DNA of 64,000 nucleotides, taken from contig NZ_FNKP01000001.1 of NCBI RefSeq assembly GCF_900099835.1, positions 2,046,001-2,110,000 on the forward strand, in the 5' to 3' direction. This stretch comes from Paraburkholderia fungorum (GTDB lineage: Bacteria > Pseudomonadota > Gammaproteobacteria > Burkholderiales > Burkholderiaceae). Of this stretch, positions 29,720 through 39,000 are shown one piece after another (positions within the stretch are counted from its first letter, which is position 1; each line of letters starts with the position of its first letter). The notes under the pieces are model-generated. The model was not told the origin of the DNA. It worked only from the letters and a program-made list of their open reading frames with translations, and made no database searches. A program made the position numbers and the translations under genes.

Positions 29720-30103
29720 TCACGTTTGCTTCATCCTCGCGATCAACGCCGCAAGAATCACCGGCATCGGCGTGGGTTTGACGAAGTGGTGATTGAAGCC
29801 CGAACGCAGCGACTCGTTGGTTTCCTCGGCGCGTCCGAGCCCGCTGACCGCCACCAGCACCGGCGCGGGCGTATCCCCAACGTAGCGGATACGGCGTGCG
29901 ACACTGCGCCCATCGAGGCGCGGCATTTCGACATCGAGTAAAGCGGCCTGCGGATGCCACGCGCAATATTCGGCGAGCGCGTCCAGCCCGTTGCGCGCGG
30001 TGCGGATATCGAAACCGTGCGCGCTGAAGTAGAGCGAGTAGGCTGCCAGCAGATCGGCGTCATCGTCCGCGATCAAGAGGCGAGCGGCTTGGTGAGTGTG
30101 CAT
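29720..30103 (-). CDS. Single-domain response regulator
   Basis: The 127-residue product is a lone receiver domain: acidic cluster ADDDAD (13-15 region), phosphoacceptor Asp57 in LLDVEMPRLDG, Ser in VSG and Lys in FVKPT. It has no output domain, so it should act by protein contact, as a CheY-like switch or phosphate sink. The ATG at 30103 is chosen because GGGAGG lies four bases upstream. It is divergent from the histidine kinase that starts about 120 bases away, its probable partner. Confidence 0.87.
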   Translation of the reverse strand: MHTHQAARLLIADDDADLLAAYSLYFSAHGFDIRTARNGLDALAEYCAWHPQAALLDVEMPRLDGRSVARRIRYVGDTPAPVLVAVSGLGRAEETNESLRSGFNHHFVKPTPMPVILAALIARMKQT

Positions 30104-30220
30104 CCGGCCTCCCAGTTTGTGTTCCTCGTACTGAGCAATTTGAAGTCCCGATAGAATCGAGGCACACAAGTCACTGTTTTTTCAGGCCATATCGGCAAGG
30201 GTAACCGGCAGCGCCGTCTT

Positions 30221-31438
30221 ATGAAAAATTTACCGTCTGGAAATAACAGCGACAGCAGGGACGCGGATCTCGCGCGCGATATCGAAGCGGTGCAGCGCAT
30301 CGACGCGGTGCCGTCGATCCTGCGGCTGATCTGCAAGAACACCGGCATGGGCTTCGCCGCCGTCGCGCGCGTGACGGACGAAACGTGGACAGCCTGCGCG
30401 GTTCAGGACGAAGTGAATTTCGGCCTCGCCGCTGGCGGTCAGCTCGAACTGCACACCACGCTGTGCTTCGAGTCGCGTGCCGCGCGAGCGTCGATCGTGA
30501 TCGACAATTTCGGCAAGGACCCTGTCTATCACAGCCACCACACGCCGCGAATCTACAACCTCGGTAGCTATATTTCCGTGCCGATCATTCTTCCCGACGG
30601 CAGCTACTTCGGTAATCTCTGCGCAATCGATCCCTCTCCAGCGGATCTGTCGAATGCGCGCGTCGTGAGCATGTTCGAAGTGTTCGCCGATCTGATTGCG
30701 TTCCAGCTTGCCAGCGAGGGGCGTCAGCGGGCCGCGGAGACTGCGTTGCTTCGCGAGCGCGAAACCTCCAATCTGCGCGAGCAGTTCATCGCCGTGCTGG
30801 GACACGATTTGCGCAATCCGTTGTCGGCGGTGAGCGCGACGGCTGAACTCCTGGCGCTGCGCAAGAGCGAGCCGGATCTCGTGAAAATCGGCCAGCGTCT
30901 GAAGGCGACCACGTTGCGAATGGCGCGTCTGATCGACGACGTGATGGATTTTGCGCGAGGCCGGTTGGGATCGGGCATCGGCGTGTCGATCAACGAGGTC
31001 GACGATCTTGAGATAGCGCTGCGCGTGGTGATCGCCGAGGCGCGAGAGGCGAATCCCGACCGCGTACTCGCCGACGACATTGCGATCAACGTACCGGTGC
31101 GTTGCGATCGCACGCGGGTTCAGCAGTTGCTGTCGAACCTGCTGGGCAATGCTGTCACGCATGGCGCGGCGGAGTTTCCGGTGCGGGTGCAGGCACGGAT
31201 CGACGGTGGCGAGTGGGTGCTGACCGTGGTGAACGGCGGGAATGCGATTCCGCCGGATGCGTTGAGCAAGGTCTTCGAACCATACTGGCGGCCGCCTACC
31301 AGCAAGCCGGGTGGCGGCCTCGGGCTGGGTCTGTATATCTGCAAGCAGATTGTGCTGGCGCACGGCGGCACGCTGGAATTGAGTTCGTCGGCGGAGGTAG
31401 GGACTTCCTTTGTCGCGAGACTGCCTGCCGGGGTTTGA
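30221..31438 (+). CDS. Soluble GAF-domain histidine kinase
   Basis: This 405-residue kinase has a GAF domain (about 29-165, with IVIDNFGKDPVYHSHH and GNLCAIDP), a HisKA dimer domain with His195 in VLGHDLRNP, and an ATPase domain with LLSNLLGNAVTHG, FEPYW and GGGLGLGLYICKQIV. No membrane segment is seen, so it senses something in the cytoplasm. The GAF keeps a cysteine before AID, but no evidence for a bound bilin. It is divergent from the single-domain regulator, suggesting a two-component pair with unknown target. Confidence 0.88.
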   Translation: MKNLPSGNNSDSRDADLARDIEAVQRIDAVPSILRLICKNTGMGFAAVARVTDETWTACAVQDEVNFGLAAGGQLELHTTLCFESRAARASIVIDNFGKDPVYHSHHTPRIYNLGSYISVPIILPDGSYFGNLCAIDPSPADLSNARVVSMFEVFADLIAFQLASEGRQRAAETALLRERETSNLREQFIAVLGHDLRNPLSAVSATAELLALRKSEPDLVKIGQRLKATTLRMARLIDDVMDFARGRLGSGIGVSINEVDDLEIALRVVIAEAREANPDRVLADDIAINVPVRCDRTRVQQLLSNLLGNAVTHGAAEFPVRVQARIDGGEWVLTVVNGGNAIPPDALSKVFEPYWRPPTSKPGGGLGLGLYICKQIVLAHGGTLELSSSAEVGTSFVARLPAGV

Positions 31439-31523
31439 TGCTCCGACGGCGCTTCAAACGGCGTTCAGGCGCGTTCCGGCGACCACGGCAGGGGTTGCCT
31501 ACACCTCGCCTTACGACCTCGCG

Positions 31524-32333
31524 TCAGGCTGCCTGAGCGACGACTCCGCCGTCTACTTCTCCTGCGGCGCTTAACGCTGTCGTGACGTCTTCATTGCGCA
31601 GCGCCCATTCCGGCTCCACGCTCTCGCCAATCGCGCTGCCGACCAGAATCACGGCGGGACTGTCGAAACCTGCGTCGACGGCATCGGTCGCGAGTCGGCC
31701 AAGGCGTGTGAGCAAGCGCCGTTCGTCGATTCCGCCCGCCCACTGAACGACGGCTGCGGGGGTATCGGCGGGCAAACTCGCCAGCAAGGCGCTCGCGATT
31801 TTCTCGATACGCCGCATGCCCATATAGATGGCCAACGTGGTGCGGGTCGCGGCCAGCGCGGCCCAATCCGGCTCGCCGTGGTCTTCCGTGTGCGCGGTTA
31901 CGAAGGTGACGCCATGACAATGCCGCCGATGCGTCAGCGAAATGCCCAGCCCCGCCGCCGCTGCGAATCCCGATGAAACGCCATTGATTATCTCCACCGC
32001 GATTCCGGCTTCGCGCAAGATCGCAATTTCTTCACCGGCCCGGCCGAACAACAGCGCTTCGCCGCCTTTTACCCGCACTACGTGCAGACCTTTGAGCGCA
32101 TAGCGCCGCATCAGACGCTCGATGAACGCTTGTGGCGTCGAGCGGCAACCACCGCGTTTGCCGACCCGAATCACACGAGCCTGCGGCGCGAGTGTGGCGA
32201 TGTCGGGATTGGCGAGGTCGTCGAGCAGCACGACGTTAGCGGCTGCGAGCGCTTTGGCGGCTTTGAGCGTGAGCAGATCGAGATCGCCGGGGCCTGCGCT
32301 CAATAACGTGACCTTGCCAATGTTTGTGTTCAT
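31524..32333 (-). CDS. cobA: Uroporphyrinogen-III C-methyltransferase
   Basis: The 269-residue enzyme methylates uroporphyrinogen III at C2 and C7 to precorrin-2, on the way to sirohaem, the cofactor of the nitrite reductase encoded next door. The SAM-binding pattern SAGPGDLDLLTLKAAKAL and VVRVKGGEALLFGRAGEE is clear. It lacks the CysG oxidase/chelatase domain, so sirohaem completion needs another enzyme. The ATG at 32333 has AAGGA upstream. It diverges from nirB, and its own leader carries a probable attenuator. Confidence 0.9.
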   Translation of the reverse strand: MNTNIGKVTLLSAGPGDLDLLTLKAAKALAAANVVLLDDLANPDIATLAPQARVIRVGKRGGCRSTPQAFIERLMRRYALKGLHVVRVKGGEALLFGRAGEEIAILREAGIAVEIINGVSSGFAAAAGLGISLTHRRHCHGVTFVTAHTEDHGEPDWAALAATRTTLAIYMGMRRIEKIASALLASLPADTPAAVVQWAGGIDERRLLTRLGRLATDAVDAGFDSPAVILVGSAIGESVEPEWALRNEDVTTALSAAGEVDGGVVAQAA

Positions 32334-32397
32334 CGCGGAGTCCTTCGCTTGCTGAATGTTTTTTGCACGGCCCGGCAATAGCCGTATTGCCGGTGCC

Positions 32398-32520
32398 AAA
32401 TAAAAACGGCGTCCGCTCGCGATGCTCGCGAGGGGACGCCGTTGTCCGTTGCTGCTGATTGTTAATGGCTACGCGTTGGTCGCGCGCCTGGTTCGAGCGT
32501 GTTCAAGCCACTTCGATACA
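32398..32520 (-). promoter_or_regulatory. Candidate two-hexaloop leader attenuator before cobA
   Basis: Read on the minus strand. A hairpin at 32500-32520 has stem TGT(A)TCGA/TTGAACA and hexaloop AGTGGC. A second at 32434-32447 has stem GGAC/GTCC and hexaloop AACGGC. Both loops have A first and G fourth, as in ANTAR-protein target RNAs. The second hairpin overlaps the 5' arm of a terminator (10-base stem, arms 32434-32443 and 32405-32414, inner stem CTCGCG/CGCGAG) followed by TTTTTATTT. Folding is by eye; the first hairpin is the weaker part. Confidence 0.6.
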
Positions 32521-32714
32521 TACAAAGCGCAGCGTTGTGCTTCGTATAGATGATGCGATTGCTTCACGTCATTGCGACCTCATTGCCGCAGTGACTCGCG
32601 TTGAACAATGCAAGGACCACGCCACCTGTCACGCATCTATACGCGAATCGTTGCGGCGATTGGTTTGTATTGCCAGGAGCGTACCGTCGACGCACCGCCC
32701 GCGCGCATCGCCCC

Positions 32715-32750
32715 GCACGCGGGCAGTGCTGCGCCGCACCAGCCAAGTGC
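32715..32750 (+). promoter_or_regulatory. Tandem NtrC-type enhancer sites
   Basis: GCAC-N7-GTGC occurs at 32715-32729 (allowing GTGC at 32726-32729) and again at 32736-32750. The two lie 21 bases apart, two helical turns, and about 100 bases upstream of the sigma-54 promoter. This is the core and the spacing expected for NtrC. Confidence 0.68.
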
Positions 32751-32851
32751 CTCGCTGCATCAAAACGCGTCGCGCACCTTCACCGCAACACACTCGTTTC
32801 ACTCACCTCTAAGCCCCGCGCGACGGCCTTGTCACGCGTATTTCGTGTGCC

Positions 32852-32867
32852 TGGCACAGGCTTTGCA
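32852..32867 (+). promoter_or_regulatory. Sigma-54 promoter of the nirB operon
   Basis: TGGCAC at 32852-32857, five bases, then TTGCA at 32863-32867 fits the -24/-12 consensus exactly in the core GG and GC with correct spacing. The predicted start, near 32877, falls just before the first leader hairpin. Confidence 0.85.
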
Positions 32868-32880
32868 TAAGCCGTGCCAT

Positions 32881-32952
32881 CGGACCAACGTGGGTCCGGC
32901 GCGGGTGCAACACAAAGTACTCGCTGTAGCACAGGTCAGGACAATGGCGTCC
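32881..32952 (+). promoter_or_regulatory. Two-hexaloop ANTAR-type leader RNA of the nirB operon
   Basis: Hairpin P1 is CGGACC-AACGTG-GGTCCG (32881-32898) and P2 is GGAC-AATGGC-GTCC (32939-32952). Both six-base loops have A at position 1 and G at position 4, the signature bound by ANTAR antiterminators such as NasR/NasT. A short hairpin GTGC/GCAC (32905-32908, 32929-32932) folds the linker. P2 shares AATGGCGTCC with the terminator, so the two structures exclude each other. Confidence 0.8.
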
Positions 32953-32998
32953 CCCGAATCCAGTCGTCGACTGGGTTTGCGGGACGCCATTTTTATTT
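32943..32998 (+). terminator. Leader terminator (attenuator) before nirB
   Basis: AATGGCGTCCC (32943-32953) pairs with GGGACGCCATT (32981-32991), and the loop is itself paired (AATCCAGTC with GACTGGGTT), giving one long hairpin followed by TTTTATTT. It sits about 70 bases before the nirB start, so it must be read through for expression. Confidence 0.87.
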
Positions 32999-33066
32999 CC
33001 GGAACCGTTTCGCCAGCTATCACATGGCGACGCCCGACGCCCCAGTACATTGAGGACACCGCGCTC

Positions 33067-35616
33067 ATGAAAATCATCGTTATCGGTCACGGGATGGTCG
33101 GCCACAAACTGATCGAGAGCCTCGCGCAAGACGCGGCGCATGGTCTCGACATCACCGTGCTGTGCGAGGAATCGCGGCCGGCCTACGATCGCGTGCATCT
33201 GTCCGAGTTCTTCGCGGGCAAGACGGCGGACGATCTTTCGCTGGTCGAGCCGGGCTTTTTCGAGCGGCAGAACGTGCTGCTCAAGCTGAATGCGAAGGCC
33301 GTTGCGATCGATCGCGATGCGCGCACGGTGACGGTATCGACCGGCGAAACGTTGCCGTACGACAAGCTCGTCTTTGCGACCGGCTCGTATCCTTTCGTGC
33401 CGCCGGTGCAGGGACGTGAGCGCAAAGATTGCTTCGTGTACCGAACCATCGACGATCTCGAAGCGATGCAGGAATGCGGCGCACGTTCGAAAACGGGCAC
33501 GGTGGTCGGCGGCGGACTGCTCGGACTCGAATGCGCGAAAGCGTTGCGCGACATGGGTCTGCAAACGCACGTGGTGGAATTCGCGCCGCGCCTGATGGCC
33601 GTGCAAGTGGACGACGGCGGTGGCCGCGTACTGCGCACCAAAATCGAAGAACTCGGCGTGACGGTGCACACGCAGAAAAACACCACGGCAATCGTCGACG
33701 GCGAAGCGGGCACGCACCGCATGCAATTCGCGGACGGCACGCATCTCGACACCGACATGATCGTGTTTTCCGCAGGCATTCGTCCGCGCGACGACCTCGC
33801 GCGCGAATGCGGACTGACGCTTGGCGCGCGTGGCGGCATCGTGATCGACAACGCTTGCCGCACCAGCGATCCGCATATCTACGCAATCGGCGAATGTGCG
33901 CTGTGGAACGGCCAGTTGTTCGGCCTCGTTGCACCTGGCTATGAAATGGCGCGTGCGGTAGCGAAGCAACTGCTTGGCGACTCCGCCGAATTTGCCGGTG
34001 CCGACATGAGCACGAAGCTCAAGCTGATGGGCGTCGACGTGGCGAGCATCGGCGACGCGCACGGCAGCACGCCGGGCAGCCGTGCCTATCAGTTCAGCGA
34101 CGAACGCAAACAGGTCTATAAAAAGCTGGTGGTGTCGGAGTGCGGCAAGTATCTGCTCGGCGGAGTGATGGTCGGCGACGCGAGCGAGTACGGCACCCTG
34201 CTGCAGATGATGCTGAACCGCATTGAACTACCCGCGTCGCCGGAATTCCTGATCCTGCCGCAAGCCGACGGCAACGCAAAACCGGCGCTCGGCGTCGAGG
34301 CGTTGCCTGCTGCCGCGCAAATCTGCTCGTGCAACAACGTGTCGAAAGGGGATCTGTGTGCGGCCGTTTGCGCGGGAGCCACCGACATCGGCGCACTGAA
34401 ATGCGCAACCAGCGCCGGTACGTCATGCGGCGGGTGCGTGCCGCTCGTGACGCAGGTGATGAAAGCGGAGATGAAAAAGCAGGGTCTCGCGGTCAACAAT
34501 CATGTGTGCGAGCACTTCGCGTATTCGCGTCAGGAGTTGTATCACATTGTGAGGGTCGAGGGCGTGCGCAGCTTCGGCGAGTTGATCGCGAAGCACGGCC
34601 ATGGACTCGGCTGCGATATCTGCAAGCCGGTTGTGGCGAGCGTTCTCGCGTCGTGCTGGAACGAATTCGTGCTGAAGAAAGAGCATGCGTCGTTGCAGGA
34701 CACCAACGACTATTACCTCGCGAATATCCAGCGCGACGGCACGTATTCCGTCGTGCCGCGTATGGCAGGCGGTGAAGTGACGCCCGACGGTTTGATCGCG
34801 GTCGGGCAGGTCGCGAAGAAATACGGCCTCTATACGAAGATTACCGGTGGTCAGCGGGTCGATCTGTTCGGCGCGCGCGTCGAGCAATTGCCGCTCATCT
34901 GGGAGGAACTGATCGCCGCCGGTTTCGAATCGGGGCATGCCTATGGCAAGTCGCTGCGTACGGTTAAGTCGTGCGTCGGTTCGACATGGTGCCGCTATGG
35001 CGTCGGCGATTCGGTGGGTCTCGCGGTCGAGATCGAGAACCGCTACAAGGGTCTGCGCACACCGCACAAGATCAAGTTCGGCGTGTCCGGCTGCACACGC
35101 GAATGTGCGGAAGCGCAGGGTAAGGACGTCGGCATCATCGCGACGGAAAAGGGCTGGAATCTGTATGTGTGCGGCAACGGCGGGATGAAGCCGCGTCACG
35201 CCGAACTACTCGCGTCGGACCTCGATAAGGAAACGCTTGTCCGTTATATCGACCGCTTCCTGATGTTCTACGTGCGCACCGCCGATCGCCTGCAACGCAC
35301 CAGTGTGTGGCGCGACAACCTCGAAGGCGGCCTCGAGTATCTGATCGACGTGGTCGTCAACGATCGCCTCGGCGTGGCGGACGAACTCGAAGCGGAAATG
35401 CAGCAGGTGGTCGACACCTATGAATGCGAGTGGAAGAAGGCGGTCACCGATCCTGAAACGCGTAAGCGCTTCCGTCATTTCGTCAACAGCGGCGAGTCCG
35501 ACAGCAACGTCACTTTTGTCGAAGAGCGCGGCCAGATTCGTCCTGCGACACCGGCTGAACGGGAATCGAAGCAATCGGCGCTCGCGGCGATTCCGGTTGT
35601 CGTCGAAATGGTCTGA
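33067..35616 (+). CDS. nirB: Assimilatory nitrite reductase, large subunit
   Basis: This 849-residue cytoplasmic flavo-hemoprotein reduces nitrite to ammonium with NAD(P)H. In order: FAD/NAD-binding domain (IVIGHGMVGHKLIE), BFD-like [2Fe-2S] domain near residue 418 (CSCNNVSKGDLC, then CGGC), and the sirohaem/[4Fe-4S] half with ligands Cys636, Cys642, Cys676 and Cys680 (CVGSTWC and GCTREC). GAGGA lies ten bases before the chosen ATG; the frame is open far upstream but crosses the promoter and terminator. It leads nirB-nirD-nasA. Confidence 0.95.
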   Translation: MKIIVIGHGMVGHKLIESLAQDAAHGLDITVLCEESRPAYDRVHLSEFFAGKTADDLSLVEPGFFERQNVLLKLNAKAVAIDRDARTVTVSTGETLPYDKLVFATGSYPFVPPVQGRERKDCFVYRTIDDLEAMQECGARSKTGTVVGGGLLGLECAKALRDMGLQTHVVEFAPRLMAVQVDDGGGRVLRTKIEELGVTVHTQKNTTAIVDGEAGTHRMQFADGTHLDTDMIVFSAGIRPRDDLARECGLTLGARGGIVIDNACRTSDPHIYAIGECALWNGQLFGLVAPGYEMARAVAKQLLGDSAEFAGADMSTKLKLMGVDVASIGDAHGSTPGSRAYQFSDERKQVYKKLVVSECGKYLLGGVMVGDASEYGTLLQMMLNRIELPASPEFLILPQADGNAKPALGVEALPAAAQICSCNNVSKGDLCAAVCAGATDIGALKCATSAGTSCGGCVPLVTQVMKAEMKKQGLAVNNHVCEHFAYSRQELYHIVRVEGVRSFGELIAKHGHGLGCDICKPVVASVLASCWNEFVLKKEHASLQDTNDYYLANIQRDGTYSVVPRMAGGEVTPDGLIAVGQVAKKYGLYTKITGGQRVDLFGARVEQLPLIWEELIAAGFESGHAYGKSLRTVKSCVGSTWCRYGVGDSVGLAVEIENRYKGLRTPHKIKFGVSGCTRECAEAQGKDVGIIATEKGWNLYVCGNGGMKPRHAELLASDLDKETLVRYIDRFLMFYVRTADRLQRTSVWRDNLEGGLEYLIDVVVNDRLGVADELEAEMQQVVDTYECEWKKAVTDPETRKRFRHFVNSGESDSNVTFVEERGQIRPATPAERESKQSALAAIPVVVEMV

Positions 35617-35659
35617 CTCGTTTTTCCACCTACCTGTACCCCTTATCTGGATCTTCGTC

Positions 35660-36013
35660 ATGAACAACGATCGTATGCCACGCCCCTGGACGCCCATCTG
35701 TCCGATCGACGACATCGTACCCAACACCGGCGTCTGCGCGCTGGTCAACGGTGAGCAGGTGGCGATTTTTCGCGTGAATAGCGGCGATGACACTCAGTCT
35801 GTCTACGCGATCGAAAACTTCGATCCGGGTTCGCAGGCTGCGGTACTTTCGCGCGGGCTGATCGGCAGCCTCGGCGAACGGATCGTGGTCGCGTCGCCGA
35901 TCTACAAGCATCACTTCGATCTGCGCACTGGCGAGTGCCTGGAAACACCGTCGTATTCCGTCAGCGCGTTCGCGGCGCGAGTGGAAAACGGCCAGGTGTG
36001 GGTCGCGGCGTAA
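35660..36013 (+). CDS. nirD: Nitrite reductase small subunit, Rieske-like
   Basis: The 117-residue protein begins WTPICPIDDIVPNTGVCALV and has the NirD Rieske fold, with SPIYKHHFDLRTGECLE at the place of the cluster-binding boxes. As in other NirD proteins, the Cys/His cluster ligands are largely absent, so it may lack an iron-sulfur cluster. It lies 43 bases after nirB and 39 before nasA. The ribosome site is weak, so translation may depend on coupling with nirB. Confidence 0.92.
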   Translation: MNNDRMPRPWTPICPIDDIVPNTGVCALVNGEQVAIFRVNSGDDTQSVYAIENFDPGSQAAVLSRGLIGSLGERIVVASPIYKHHFDLRTGECLETPSYSVSAFAARVENGQVWVAA

Positions 36014-36052
36014 AGCACTGATTGACTGATTTCTTTAACCACATCGTCCGAT

Positions 36053-39000
36053 ATGTCCTCCTCTAGCGTAAAAACCGTGTGCCCCTACTGCGGCGTTGGC
36101 TGCGGAATGGTGCTGCACGTCGAGGACGGACAGGTCGTGAAAATCTCCGGCGACAAGGAGCATCCGTCCAATTTCGGCCGGCTGTGTACGAAAGGGCAAT
36201 CCGCTCATGTCGCGTTGCGAAAATCGGGCCGACTGGAAGGCGCGTTCGTCCGCCATGCACGGGATGCCGATCCGGTGCCGCTGCCCATGGCGCAGGCAAT
36301 CAGCACGACCGCCGCGCGTCTTCGCGGATTGCTCGATCAACATGGACCGGACGCGTTGTCGTTTTACGTCTCGGGACAGATGTCGATCGAAGCGCAGTAC
36401 CTGATCAACAAACTCGCGAAGGGCTTTGTCGGCACCAACAACATCGAATCGAATTCGCGCCTGTGTATGGCGAGCGCGGGTAGCGGTTACAAGCTCTCGC
36501 TCGGCGCGGACGGTCCACCGGGATCGTACGAAGACTTCGATCACGCCGATCTGTTTTTCGTGATCGGCGCGAATATGGCCGACTGTCACCCGATTCTGTT
36601 TCTGCGCATGATGGACCGCGTGAAAGCCGGGGCGAAACTGATCGTCGTCGATCCGCGCCGCAACACGACTGCGGAGAAGGCCGATCTGTTCATGCAGATC
36701 AAGCCGGGCACCGACCTCGCATTGCTGAATGGCCTGCTGCATCTGTTGCACGAAAACGGCCATACGGATGCCGCTTTTATCGCCGACGCCACCGAAGGCT
36801 GGGACGCGATGCCGGAGTTTCTCTCGGCGTACACGCCGGAAAACGTTGCGCAGATTACAGGCCTTGCCGCCGACGATATCCGCCGCGCGGCGCAGATGAT
36901 CGGTTCGGCCAAAGAGTGGATGAGTTGCTGGACCATGGGCCTGAATCAGAGCACGCACGGTACGTGGCACACCAACGCAATCTGCAACCTGCATCTGGCG
37001 ACGGGAAAAATTTGCCGTCGTGGAAGCGGCCCGTTTTCGCTGACGGGACAGCCCAACGCAATGGGCGGCCGCGAAATGGGCTACATGGGGCCCGGTTTGC
37101 CGGGGCAGCGTTCCGTGCTGGTGGAGGCCGACCGCGCGTTTATCGAAGACATGTGGCGCATTCCGAAGGGGACGTTGAAGACCGAAGTCGGCAAGGGCAC
37201 GATCGACATGTTCACGCGGATGGCCGCAGGCGAGATCAAGGCGTGCTGGATCATCTGCACGAATCCGGTGGCGAGTGTCGCGAATCGGCAGAACGCCATT
37301 GCCGGTTTGCGCGCGGCCGAACTCGTCATCGCGCAGGACGCGTTCCTCGACACCGAGACCAACCGTTACGCCGACGTGTTGTTGCCCGGCGCGCTGTGGG
37401 CCGAAGCGGAGGGCGTGATGATCAACTCCGAGCGCAATCTCACGCTGATGCAAAAGGGCATCGATCCGCCGGGCGCTGCGTTGCCGGATTGGCAGATCAT
37501 TGCGCGCATCGCGTGTGAAATGGGTTTCACCGACGCGTTCACCTACGCGAGCGCCGAGGAAGTTTTCGCGGAAATCACCCGCGCTTCGAACCCGAAAACC
37601 GGCTACGACCTGCGTGGTGCGAGCCATCATCGGCTGAAGGAAACGCCTTTGCAGTGGCCGCTTTCTTCCAGCGAATCGAGCGATCGCAATCCCGTTCGCT
37701 ATCTCAACGACGGTGTGAGTCAGACGCTCAAGGAACTTGCCGACGGCAGTCGCCCGCGACTCGTGTTTCCGACGGGCAGCGGCAAAGCCATGTTTTTCGC
37801 CCGCACGTATGCACCGCCCGCCGAATTGCCCGATCGCGAATTTCCGATCGTACTGAACACGGGCCGCTTGCAGCATCAATGGCACACGATGACCAAGACC
37901 GGCAAGGTCGCGATGCTCAACAAGCTGAACCCGGGGCCGTTCGTCGAGATTCATCCCGAAGACGCCGCGACGCTCGGCATCAATGCGAAGGCGCCCGTCG
38001 AAATCCGCTCGCGCAGAGGCCGTGCGGTACTGCCCGCCGTCATCACCGAACGCGTGAGCGCAGGCAACTGCTTTGCGCCGATGCACTGGAACGACGTTTT
38101 CGGTGACGACCTGTGCATCAACGCGGTGACAAGCGATGCGATCGACCCGGTCTCGCAACAGCCCGAACTGAAGTTCTGCGCGGTCGCACTGAGTCCGGTC
38201 ACAGTCGACGCGATCGAGCCGCTTACGAATGACGACGAGTTGTCGACTGATGCACCCCTAGCCGTTGCCGCCAGCGCGGCACAAACCAGCGCTCTAACGG
38301 CAAGTGTCGAGGATCAGGTTATGCCCCGTATCGAAGCACTCAACAATCTTCTGCAATTGCCACCCGTGCCCGTGCCGTCGTTCAGCGAAACGGAAAAAGC
38401 CTACCTGGCCGGGTTTGTCGGCGGATTGCGTTCGGTGGAAGCGCAGGGCGGCGATAGCGTGCCGGTGTTGCCCGCCAGCGCGCCGTTCGATGCCAGCCAT
38501 CGCCTGTATGTGGATGGTCTGCTGGCGGGGCTTTACAGCCGTAGCAGGACTGCGGCGGCATTGCCTGCTGCTGCCTCGCAACCCGAAGCAGCATCGGCAT
38601 CCGGCGTGCGTATCGTGCGCGCGCGGCCCAAGGTGACCTTGCTGTGGGCCTCGCAAACCGGCAACACCGAATCGCTCACCGAACGCTATGCCACGCGTCT
38701 GATGGAGTCGGGATTTGAAATCCGCACGTCCTGCATGGACGATTATCAGGCGGCGTCGCTCGCGAAAGCGCAATACGTGTTGCTGATGACGAGTACTTTC
38801 GGCGACGGCGATCCGCCCGACAACGCGCAGAGTTTGTGGACCCAATTGAGCGCCGACGATGCACCGCGTCTCGACGGCGTGCGTTTTGCGGTGCTCGCGC
38901 TCGGCGACCGCAACTACGATCAGTTCTGCGGCCACGGACGTCGCCTCGATGAACGACTCGCCGCGCAAGGTGCGCTACGCCTGATGGACCGTGTCGATTG

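Larger units (their letters stand above)
32334..33066. other. Divergent cobA-nirB control region
   Basis: About 730 bases that hold no convincing gene but are dense with signals: a minus-strand attenuator before cobA, and, on the plus strand, tandem NtrC-type sites, a sigma-54 promoter and a two-hexaloop leader with terminator before nirB. These are listed separately. The open frame that runs through it in the nirB frame lacks a ribosome site and is only an upstream extension. Confidence 0.75.

Noticed and set aside
32520..32600. A sigma-54 promoter before cobA on the minus strand
   Set aside because: The region upstream of the first cobA leader hairpin was read for TGGCAC-N5-TTGCA; the nearest pieces match only weakly, so no promoter is claimed.
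32608..33066. An N-terminal extension of nirB of about 150 residues
   Set aside because: It crosses the sigma-54 promoter, hairpins and terminator and has no family match; the ATG at 33067 has a ribosome site and begins the FAD motif.
36035..38158. Minus-strand frame of 707 codons opposite nasA
   Set aside because: Antisense to the molybdenum domain; composition typical of shadow frames.
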